Assembly: GCF_910594005.1 (NCBI RefSeq)
Contig: NC_057823.1
Coordinates: 65,222,015-65,286,014, forward strand
Reading direction: 5' to 3'
Length of the DNA: 64,000 nucleotides
DNA from: Cervus elaphus
Taxonomy: Eukaryota; Chordata; Mammalia; Artiodactyla; Cervidae
The first letter of the stretch is position 1. Each line of letters starts with the position of its first letter. The notes beneath the pieces were generated by a model. That model had not been told where the DNA came from and did no database searches. It saw only the letters and a list, made by a program, of their open reading frames with translations. The translations under genes were made by a program, and so were the position numbers. Of this stretch, positions 56,160-64,000 are shown piece by piece.

Positions 56160-57100
56160 TACAACAGGAAAAACAAAGTGAAAGTCTATAACAGTTTTAC
56201 CCTCCCACTGTTTTCATATACACTCCATTTAAAATAGAATTCTATACAGCAAATTACTTTGGGTTTTAAAAACTAGGAATTTAAATGCAGGATCAATTGA
56301 AAACGTATAACTTAAAACTACAATTTAAAAATTACACATCTTGCTTTGCCTTAGTTACAATTTCTGAAATTGTGCTATTCATGATTAATCAAAATTATGC
56401 AAACTGTAAAAAGGGAAAAATATAATTTGGGTAAATTTCATGGAAAAGTGAGAAAAGACATCACTATTACAAAAATAAAAACAACTACAGCATTCAGAAG
56501 AAAGTCTGCATGGGGTAAAATGGGAGAAGAGGCAAACACAATCCTCTCCGGCTGAGGAATCTCAAATGGCTTTTCCATAATTAGTGGTTTGTTAAGTGTT
56601 AGACAGGACCATTAAAAGGCTTTGTATAAAAAGGAGTCTCAGTACTTCATTAAAGCAGCATTGATCAGTTACTGGTGTTTACAGCCTGGCACATCTTGGA
56701 GAAGTCATCATCCTGGTTCACAGAGATGAGCTATATGATTAATCACTCAGTGCTACCTAACAAGGCATTCAGACAGATGGTTTACTCACCAACAAAGCAA
56801 ACATCAACTAGAAAGTCAAAGACTTTGGTTTTTCTCAATTCTTTCTCTTTTTATCTTTTTGTTACTAACTCATAAAAGGTAGAAATGTCTTTGAGGAGAT
56901 ATAGAGTCAACTTTCATATACCATGAGAATATATGCTAGACAAAGAGGGAACACTGAACTTGTAAATTTTAAGGACTAGATCCAAGTCCTAGCTGGGATG
57001 GTTACTGTCTGGTCTGGCCTAAGTCACAATATGCCTCTGAATTTCAGGTCTCTCATGTATAAAGCATGACTTGATGGCAGGGATGGTTTTAGGGCTTACA
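56160..57100. other. Intergenic sequence, no gene seen
   Basis: AT-rich. A tataaaaag motif at 56625-56633 resembles a TATA box but is followed by no credible transcript or conserved frame. Confidence 0.4.
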
Positions 57101-57320
57101 GCAGATAATGCAAAATAGATCCACCAACAAGCATAAACTTAGTGGCTTAAACAGATTTCTTATCTTACAGTTCTGGAATTCAGAAGTCAAAAATGAGTCT
57201 CACTGGGTTAAAATCAAGAGTTGCAATTCTTCTGGAAGCGAAGTATCCATTGCTATGAGTTTTTCAGCTTCAAGAGGCTAAATGCATTCCTTGGCTACGA
57301 GCCCCTTCCTCCATCTTCTT
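57100..57320 (-). repeat. MLT1-type MaLR LTR fragment
   Basis: Complement of MLT1: taaacttagtggcttaaacag (57135), ttatcttacagttctggaattcagaagtc (57159), gcttcaagaggctaaatgcattccttggct (57269) and ccttcctccatcttc. The BovB insertion begins directly at the end of this fragment. Confidence 0.72.
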
Positions 57321-57322
57321 TG

Positions 57323-57846
57323 TTGTTCAGTCGCTCAGTTGTGTCTGACTCTTTGAGACCACAAGGACTGCAGCACACCAGGCTTCCCTGTCCTTTGCCA
57401 TCTTCTGGAGCTTGCTCAAACTCATTTCCATTGAGTCAGTGATACCATCCAACAATCTCGTCCTCTGTCATCCCCTTCTCCTCCTGCCCTCAATCTTTCC
57501 CAGCATCAGGGTCTTTTCAAATGAGTCAGCTCTTCGCATGAGGTGGCCAAAGTACTGGAGTTTCAGCTTCAGCATCAGTCCTTCCAATGAACACCCAGGA
57601 CTGATCTCCTTTAGGATGGACTGGTTGGACCTCCTTGCAATCCAAGGGACTCTCAACAGTCTTCTCCAACACCATAGTTCAAAAGCATCAATTTTTCGGT
57701 GCTCAACTTTCTTCACAGTCCAACTCTCACATCCATACATGACCACTGGAAAAACCATAGCCTTAACCAGATGGACCTTTGTTGGCCAAGTAATGTCTCT
57801 GCTTTTTAATATGCTATCTAGGTTGGTCATAACTTTCCTTCCACTC
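57323..57846 (-). mobile_element. BovB LINE 3' end, minus strand
   Basis: Starts with the complement of the BovB 3' terminus (gttcagtcgctcagttgtgtc at 57324) and runs to the complement of the aaagttatgaccaacctagatag block near 57815. The minus-strand frame 57468-57830 (120 codons) encodes the C-terminal RTE segment (VFPVVMYGCESWTVKK, ELWCWRRLLRVPW, HLMRRADSFEKTLMLG). The region near its 3' end (57370-57420) differs from the other copies, so it may be a different BovB subfamily. It lies between an MLT1 fragment and an L1 tail. Confidence 0.95.
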
Positions 57847-57847
57847 T

Positions 57848-58045
57848 ACTATATTTAAAATGGATAACAAGGTCCTACTGTATAGCACAGGGAACTCTAC
57901 TCAATGTTATGTGGCAGCCTGGATGAGAGGAGAGTATGGGTGAGAATAGATACATGTATATGTGTGGCTGAGTCCCTTTGCCATCTACCTGAAACTATCA
58001 ACATTGTTAATTGGCTATATACCAATACAAAATAAAAAGTTTAAA
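57848..58045 (+). mobile_element. Older artiodactyl L1 3' end
   Basis: atttaaaatggataacaagg (57852), tatagcacagggaactctactc (57881), gatgagaggagagtatggg, ctgaaactatcaacattgttaat (57990) and an A-rich end. Closest within the window to the tail hosting the (GT)92 tract at 1.4 kb. Confidence 0.85.
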
Positions 58046-59345
58046 AAAATAAAAGAAATACCACCTGACACATTGTAAATGATATATAGTTAAACAATTA
58101 TGGGCATCTCTAGTCCCAGATTTCTAAAACACTGGTGAACATCAATTAACAAAAAGCTGTACCTTCCATTAACTCTAACTTCATCTCCCTACTTTCTCAT
58201 ACTCATACACTCTGTTTAAAAACTAGAAAGAGGTACTCACTTCTCCCTTTTGTCTCCCAAACAATGAATCTCACCACCCTATCCACACCCTGAGAAAATT
58301 CCCTTCAGCCATTTTTTACTTGGCCTACACATTACTCAGTATCTTGCCTACAATTTTCTAGAGGATAAATCCTCTAGAAGTTATCAGGGGAGAATAGCCA
58401 CATTATTAGGAGGACCCTGAATGTTTGAAAACCTAGAATTCCTTATACCAGAAAAGAAATGACTCAGTGGAGAGGTAAATGTTTATTCTTGGCTGTGTAT
58501 CCCCTGATTCCCTTCAATTGGCAGTAACTTTCCAATTTTCCTTGGAAAAACTATTCTTCCCTCATTATGAATCTAATTTGTTCAAAAGGGCCTAACTCTG
58601 CTTGGCTCCAGGAGTAGAGGAGACACAGAACCAGTCCAAACAGGGCACTGAATTTGTTTCTTTGAAAGGTTCATAACTGGACTAATGCTCAATAAAATTA
58701 ACATAAATTCTGAGACTCTCCTGGATCTATTTGGGAAAGTCATGCTATGAAATCTTGCATGACTATGAAGCCAATACAGAAGAAAGACAAGAGAGAAGGA
58801 AATGGATTACCAAAAACACCTACCCTAAATCTATTTGTACCTGAAGCTGTTCACTATGGGATTTTTCACTGATATAAGCCAATACATTCCTACTTTTTGT
58901 AAGACAGTTTAAGCCAGGACCTAAGTCTTTTTTTTTTAGGCTAAGTCAGGACTCCTGACTAACTCAGGAGTCTTGCCTTTATGAGCATGAAATAACAGCA
59001 TCATTGAATTGAGTTCATTCACTGGAAAGGTATTTATCTCATACTCATTCTGTGCCACAGTCTTACGGATTTCTGAAAAATTCTGGTTGGAACAGATGAC
59101 TAATTCATAAATTGACCTTGGCCTATATAATATAGCATTTTATTAAGCCTAATACTTGAAAGAATATTCTTTAAGGCGATAGGATTAAGGCAGAGATAAT
59201 CTCTTCTACTAGAGTAAATATTTACAGTCACATTTCTTATTTTTTCCAGTAAGGTAAATGCTTAAATGCTGTAAAAAGCATATCTCTTCATGATAAGTAA
59301 AAGTGGTTTAGAAAAGGAAAAGGGATTTGCCCAAGAAACTCAAGA
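58046..59345. other. Intergenic sequence, no gene seen
   Basis: About 1.3 kb without a repeat I recognise. A local direct repeat, taagtcaggactcctgactaactcagg (58942-58968) with related text at 58911-58925, is a minor duplication. No coding signal. Confidence 0.45.
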
Positions 59346-59369
59346 GTACAGGAAAGAGACAAGAGAATG

Positions 59370-59575
59370 TGAGAACATAGGCCATGAATTCATACTGATT
59401 GGATTTTAAATCCAGACTCTGCCATTTATTAGCTGTAAACTTTTAAATGACTAACTTTTTTATATTTCAGGTTCCTCAGTCATAAATTATCAACAGTTGT
59501 CACAACTCACAGGTCCTTGTGGGGTTTAAAGGAGATTTCTTATGTAAACAAATTAGCATGTTTTCTAGCATAAAT
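59370..59575 (+). repeat. MIR SINE
   Basis: attttaaatccagactctgccatttattagctgtaaac (59402) is the MIR sense 5' core, followed by the ttcaggttcctcagtcataaat block (59467) and a degraded 3' half. Confidence 0.72.
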
Positions 59576-59844
59576 TTTACTAACATCATCATATCAATAA
59601 ATGGGCTTAAATTTGTCTCCCCACTGCAACAAAACTCTAGATTTGGTAGAGTTGTTTTATCCATTACATTCTACCTTAAATTTTTTTCTTTTCTCTGAGA
59701 TACTTAAGAAAGATCTGCCCATTCTCTGTCTTGTGTGATTTAGTTAGTTATATGGCTTTATCCAATAACCTTTGCCATCCTGAGGTCTCATGTCAAAAAT
59801 ATGAATGAGTATCATTGCTGTTATAGGAGAGAGAAAGTCATCCA

Positions 59845-60288
59845 TGTGATGATTAATTTTATGTGTCAATTTAACTGGACCACACTCGCTCAGATACTTG
59901 GTTACACATTATTTCTGTGTGAGTGAGGGTGTTTCTAGATGACCTGAACATTTCAATCAGAGAACTGCCATAAAGTGGCTTGCCCTCTCCAAAGTGGGTG
60001 GTCATTATTCAATCTAGAAGGGAACAGAGAGGCTGAAGAAGAAAGGATTCAGCCATTCCTGATTGAATGCTTGAGCTAGGACGTCGATCTGCCCTCCACA
60101 ATCCTGGTTCTTAAACCTTCAGATCCAGACTGGAACCTAATCTTCAACACCCCTGGTCCTTAGGGCTTCAGACTTAGACTGAACTACTCCAGCAGGCTTC
60201 CTGGGTCTCCGGCTGGCAGATGGAAGTTCATGGGGCTTTATCAGCTTTCATAATTGTGTGAGTCAATTTCTTAGAATAAATCTCTTCC

Positions 60289-60341
<53 letters not shown>

Positions 60342-60380
60342 CCTAGTGGATCTGTCTCTAGAGAATCTTGACTAATACTT
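59845..60380 (+). mobile_element. MaLR-type LTR (5' side of an LTR retrotransposon remnant)
   Basis: Starts tgatgattaattttatgtgtcaattt and proceeds through tgtgtgagtgagggtgtttctaga (59915), gcttgagctaggacgtcg (60069), gggtctccggctggcagatgg (60205) and an AATAAA signal at 60275-60280. It ends gagaatcttgactaatact at the point where internal MaLR sequence begins. A (TG)n tract lies near its end. This remnant belongs to an ancient mammalian ERVL-MaLR group. The subfamily is not assigned, and no viral protein is encoded. Confidence 0.65.
60301..60339. repeat. (TG)n microsatellite with preceding (TA)n
   Basis: (TA)5 at 60291-60300 followed by about 19 uninterrupted TG units, located inside the LTR just after its polyadenylation signal. 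Confidence 0.93.
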
Positions 60381-60836
60381 AAACTGATACCAAGAGCTGA
60401 GTGCTATAATGAATACCTAAAAAGGTAATAAAAGTGACTTTGGAACTAGTTAAGAAATAGAGGCTGATAGAGTTTCAAGGAGCATGCTAGAAAAAGCCTA
60501 CATGGCTATGAAAGAATTTTTAAAGGTGACCCTGGTAAGAGCTCAGAAGGAAAAGAGAAGAGCTCAAAGAAAGCCTCAGTCTTCTTAGAGAATACCTAAG
60601 TAACCCTGGACAGAATATTTATGGAAATATGGATAATAAAGATCATTTTGGTAAAATCTCAGGCTGAAATGAAGAAAATATTATTGGAAACTGAAAGCCA
60701 GGCACTCCTTATTAAAACATGTCAAATCAATTGGCTGAACTGTATTTCTGCTCTAGGGCTTGATGGAAGGTAGAACCTGCAAGTGATGAAACTAGATATT
60801 TAGCTGAGGAAGGTTTTAAGCAACACGTTGAAAGAA

Positions 60837-61016
60837 AAGTGAAAGTCGTTCACCGACTCTTTGCAACTCCATGGACTATAGAGTCCAGGGAATTCTCTGG
60901 GCCAGAATACTGGAGTGGGTAGCCTTTCCCTTCTCCAGGGGATCTTCCCAACCCAGGGATTGAACCCAGGTCTCATGGCAGACAGATTCTTTACCAGCTG
61001 AGCCACAGGGAAGCCC
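60837..61016 (-). mobile_element. Bov-tA SINE inside the MaLR remnant
   Basis: Complement of the BovA unit and head: actggagtgggtagcctttcc (60910), ggggatcttcccaacccaggg (60937), accagctgagccacagggaagccc (60992). Several short deletions. Confidence 0.9.
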
Positions 61017-61017
61017 A

Positions 61018-61262
61018 AGAATTTGTCTGCCAGTGCAGGAGACACAGGTCCTATCCCTGGTCTGGGAAGACCCCACAGGCCATAGAGAAACTGAGCCCTG
61101 GAGCCACAGCTACTGAAGTCTATGGGCCCTAGAGCCTGTGCTCCACAATAAGAGTTGTTTCACAACTGCAGTGAGAAGCTCATGCACGACAACTAGAGGA
61201 CAGACACTCTCCTCACAACTGGAGAAAAGCCCACACAGCAACAAAGACCTAGCACAGCCAAT
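61018..61262 (+). mobile_element. CHR-type SINE, 5'-truncated
   Basis: aatttgtctgccagtgcaggagacacagg (61020), ggtctgggaagaccccacagg (61058), then the CHR body with cctggagccacagctactg and acaactagaggac, ending aataaataaataaaatt. It abuts the head of the antisense Bov-tA. Confidence 0.82.
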
Positions 61263-61413
61263 AAATAAATAAAATTATATATATAATACATATATAAATT
61301 ATATAACAATATATAATTATAAAATAATTTTATAAATTTATAAAATTTATAAATAATAGAAAACTATAAATATATATAATATTATATATATATATATATA
61401 TGTGTGTGTGTTA
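61263..61413. repeat. AT-rich low-complexity tract with (TA)n and (TG)n
   Basis: About 140 bp composed almost only of A and T, with self-complementary tataaattta-type stretches and (TA)10 at 61382-61401, followed by a short TG run. It probably grew from the A-rich tail of the adjacent SINE. Confidence 0.9.
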
Positions 61414-62144
61414 GTGTATATCAGCCACCTTGACAGAGGTCAGATGCTATTCTTCAAGACAATGGAAGAATGACACTGAAGGTGATTCAGGTGACCCCAC
61501 AGTCTCACCACAGGATCAGAGTGCAAGGGACTAGAGGCAGAGAAGTCTCAGGATTCCCCTTCCTGGTGCGTCGGGGCTAAGGCCCTCACAGAAGTTTGCA
61601 GCATGGGCTGTGTCTACTGGAGCTATGAGGTGAGGCCACCCAGAAGAGCCATGAATCGCGGAACCCAGCTGCAGGTGTGGGGCCCAGCAGAGAACCACAG
61701 TGGAGACAAGACAGGACCCGAGCGGACAGTCATTGCTGTGGGGCAGTCCCAGCAAATCATGGGGGTCATGTTTACACCCCACTGGGCTTGGGAAGAAGAG
61801 CACCAAGGCAAAGATTATTCTCAAGCCTTAAGGGCTCATGAAATTTGCACCACTGGGTTTTCAATGTCCTTGGGACCGGTCACTCCCTGCTTCTTTAGTC
61901 TATTTCCCTTTGGGAAACAGAATGCCTATCCTGTACTTGTCCCATCATTATAGTTTGAAAATATGCAATTCATTTGCTGTAACAGGTTCACAGGTAGAAA
62001 AGAAATTTTCCTCAGAATAAAAGTCATACCTCAAAGTCTCACTCATATCTGATTTAAATGATATTTACATGTGATGCTGAACTTAGACTTTAAAGTGGAT
62101 ACTGGATTGAGGTAAGACTTTGGGGGTGAGAAAGGAAATATTTC

Positions 62145-62890
62145 CTGCCGTATCAGTAAACAAGGATGTCACATTCACCAGCAGTTGCAGCCCCACCACA
62201 GATGGTGAGCAGATGAGTCCTGAAGGAACTCAGGAAAGAAAGAGCATCTGCCATCTAGCAGCCATCCAACTGTAGCCATGCTCTATGGTGGGTTGTGAGG
62301 AAGCTTAGGATGTGAAAAACACAGGAAACTGGCTCCAGATATCTGAGGTGCAAATCAAAGGAATGGTTCAGTTACCCCAGACTCTTACTTCTTCCTACAC
62401 AAAGAAAGGGCTTCCCAGGTGGTGCTAGTGATAAAGAACCTGCCTGCCAATGTAGGAGGCATAAGAGATGCAGGGTCAATCCCTGGGTTGGAAAGATCCT
62501 CTAGAGAAGGGCATGACAACCCCCTCCAGTATTCTTGCCTGGAGAATCCCATGGACAGAGGAGCCTGGCAGGATACAGTCCATAGGGTCATAATGAGTCA
62601 GACACAACTGAACCAACTGAGCATGTAGTAGAAAATTGCCAAATACCATAACTTAGGATATTAGATTATTTAAATAACAATAATCTTTTGATGTTCAGAC
62701 TACCTGCTCATTTTTACAAAACTTCTGTGTAACCTGGCTCCTTCCCTCACCTTCTTAGGACATTCTCTCAGGTTTACTTGAGATGCTGCTTCTCAGGCTT
62801 AAGTCCTAAAAATTTCCACCAAATAAAACATAACTCTCAACTTTTAGGTTGCATGTATTATCTATTTCTTTTTTTTTTTTTTTTTTTTAG
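62145..62890 (-). mobile_element. Unassigned insertion with poly-T end, possibly a ruminant LTR
   Basis: It interrupts the MaLR sequence, which resumes at about 62905 (tgagagaaggatgtgaatc). It ends in a T-run of about 20 at 62871-62889, so a poly-A end or A-run on the minus strand. Its minus strand includes aacctaaaagttgagagttatg followed by ttttatttgg-type sequence, which I associate with ruminant retroviral LTRs but cannot confirm. No coding frame. A Bov-tA is nested at 62408-62620. Confidence 0.4.
62408..62620 (+). mobile_element. Bov-tA SINE
   Basis: gggcttcccaggtggtgctag (62408), B-box-like gggtcaatccctggg (62473), BovA unit with ctccagtattcttgcctgg (62524), and a gtcagacacaactgaac end. 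The frames across it are not genes. Confidence 0.94.
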
Positions 62891-62968
62891 TTGACAGTGG
62901 TACTGGGATGAAATGAATGTAATTTTACTTGAGAGAAGGATGTGAATCGAAGGGTCAGGGGCAGAATG

Positions 62969-63165
62969 TTATATACTGAATGTTTGTGCCCTCTCAGGTC
63001 ATATGTTATATTTGGGGGTAAGACCTCTGGGGGGTAATTCCAAATATTACTAGAGCCTTCATGAATTGTTCTCCTACAAATGGGAAAAGTGCTCCCAGAG
63101 ACCTCCCTTACCTTTCTGCCACATGAGGACACAATAAAAAGACTACTGTGATGGGGGTCATGAGA
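62969..63165 (+). mobile_element. MST/MLT1-like LTR fragment (3' side of the MaLR remnant)
   Basis: Begins tgttatatactgaatgtttgtgccc right after the gggcagaa end of the internal region. It continues with tcatatgttatatttgggggtaa (62999) and tttctgccacatgaggacac (63112), then breaks off before the LTR 3' half. Its start is unlike that of the LTR at 59845. Confidence 0.62.
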
Positions 63166-64000
63166 ATTTCCAATTTTTAGTCAAGTTGGACAGAAATTAT
63201 GTGGTAACAATTCTGTTGGACAGAAACTGTGATTGGCATTTGAAGTGAGGGGCAGTCTCATCGGACTCAGTCCTTAGCTGGTTAGTGTCAGAATTGAATT
63301 GAATTGTAGGACATGGCTGGTGTCACAGAGAGTTGCTTGGTATGAGAAAAAGACCCAGCCATCTGGTGTCAAAGTTTGAGTGTGGTAATGAGAATACAGT
63401 AGAATAAGTTTTTGACACAACCACAATCCCATATTGTTTATCACCAATTCGCTATTACTCTCCCATGTAGGACCCACATCCTCATCAACAATTCATATGT
63501 ATGAATAAAACTATTTACAATTAGTGTAGACATTCCAGAATTCCAGGATGGGTATCAACTTAGTTTGAGACTAGAAACCTTTGGGTTCCACTACTAAAAA
63601 TACAACAAACACAAAATCATACATATACCTAATTTTTTGAGTTAGAAAACAGACTTCTTAAAATGAATATAAATAATAAACTAATGTTGCATTCAATTTA
63701 TTGGGCTTTTTTGATTATCTTAACTAGGTGAAATTAATTTAAAAGTGTCATAATTGTTCTGAATTTGATCAAATTCACCTTATTCAACAGATTGTATTTC
63801 ATATATCCAATTTACTTACTCTAGCACTTTAGGCAAATTTTATCAACTGATTTGGAAATTTATCCTCTATGTTAATGAGTTAATTTGTGCATGTGTGGAC
63901 ATCCATTTATAAAGAATGAGAATATGAAAAAAAAAGGAGAAAATGCTCATGATTTACAAAATATTAAATGCAAATGAACTTAATATGTTTTAAATGTTCA
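63166..64000. other. Intergenic sequence, partly repeat-like
   Basis: Contains a duplicated gttggacagaaa block (63185 and 63217) and a gtcagaattgaattgaattg run (63287), which look like retroviral-type LTR sequence I cannot assign. From 63480 to the end it is anonymous AT-rich DNA. No coding signal. Confidence 0.4.

Larger units (their letters stand above)
60381..62968 (+). mobile_element. MaLR internal region, noncoding remnant with later insertions
   Basis: The order agtttcaaggagcatgctagaaaaagcc (60471), atggaaatatggataataaagatc (60621), tgatggaaggtagaacctgc (60762), ggaagaagagcaccaagg (61791), tcacaggtagaaaagaaattttcctcagaataaa (61988) and gattgaggtaagactttggggg (62106) is that of the internal part of MST/THE1/MLT1-type MaLR elements, which carry only degenerate gag-related sequence. 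It is interrupted by a Bov-tA plus CHR block (60837-61262), an AT-rich tract, and an insertion of about 750 bp at 62145-62890. The 116-codon frame at 61603-61953 lies in this remnant and is not a recognisable gene. Confidence 0.7.

Noticed and set aside
56620..56875. Promoter with TATA box and a 66-codon frame
   Set aside because: The tataaaaag motif is common by chance in AT-rich DNA, and the frame has no domain or supporting context.
61603..61953. A 116-codon frame as a gene or captured viral protein
   Set aside because: It lies within MaLR internal sequence and shows no recognisable retroviral domain; the family is known to be largely noncoding.

Overview
The window is nuclear genomic DNA from a ruminant (a bovid or close pecoran relative). 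The evidence is the combination of BovB (RTE-clade) LINE fragments, Bov-tA and Bov-A2 SINEs, CHR-type tRNA-derived SINEs, ruminant L1 copies and a short mariner-derived palindrome. Beneath these lies an older mammalian layer of MIR, L2, L1M, MLT1/MaLR and hAT-like remnants. The species cannot be fixed from sequence alone.

I find no host protein-coding gene, no exon chain, no structural RNA gene and no CRISPR array. Every reading frame longer than about 120 codons that I can explain lies in a transposable element: the ORF2 of L1, the RTE protein of BovB, or a frame antisense to one of them. By my manual mark-up, about half of the window is recognisable interspersed repeat. The rest is anonymous AT-rich intergenic sequence.

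Layout. 0-9 kb: MIR, L2 and L1 remnants, a pure 184-bp (GT)n tract, Bov-tA and Bov-A2 SINEs, a BovB fragment nested in an L1 tail (4.0-4.5 kb), a 79-bp mariner palindrome (8.4 kb) and the best-preserved BovB 3' end (8.5-9.2 kb). 9-20 kb: an older L1 with a 5' inversion (9.5-10.3 kb), an L1 tail followed by a CHR SINE, a young twin-primed L1 (17.8-18.9 kb) and a short young L1 on the minus strand (19.6-19.8 kb). 20-24 kb: L2, MIR and a small BovB piece. 24-44 kb: a LINE cluster. It holds a young 2.8-kb L1 with a perfect 17-bp target-site duplication and a 581-codon open ORF2 segment, a 5-kb ancient L1M broken by an MLT1 LTR and a Bov-tA, a decayed 3.4-kb L1 followed in tandem by a second L1 3' end, and a 1.6-kb minus-strand L1. 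44-59 kb: L2, MIR, MLT1, BovB and older L1 pieces. 59.8-63.2 kb: a MaLR-type LTR retrotransposon remnant carrying later SINE and other insertions.

No genes act together here. The content is a stratified record of retrotransposition, and the nesting gives relative ages: MIR, L2, L1M and MaLR are oldest, then older artiodactyl L1 and CHR SINEs, then BovB, Bov-tA and Bov-A2, then the young L1 copies. I found no undescribed biological system. The best leads are mechanistic signatures (two twin-priming inversions, a possible short 3' transduction, a tandem L1 3' end, a microsatellite that appears to have grown inside an L1 tail) and a few repeat-free blocks worth a conservation test.
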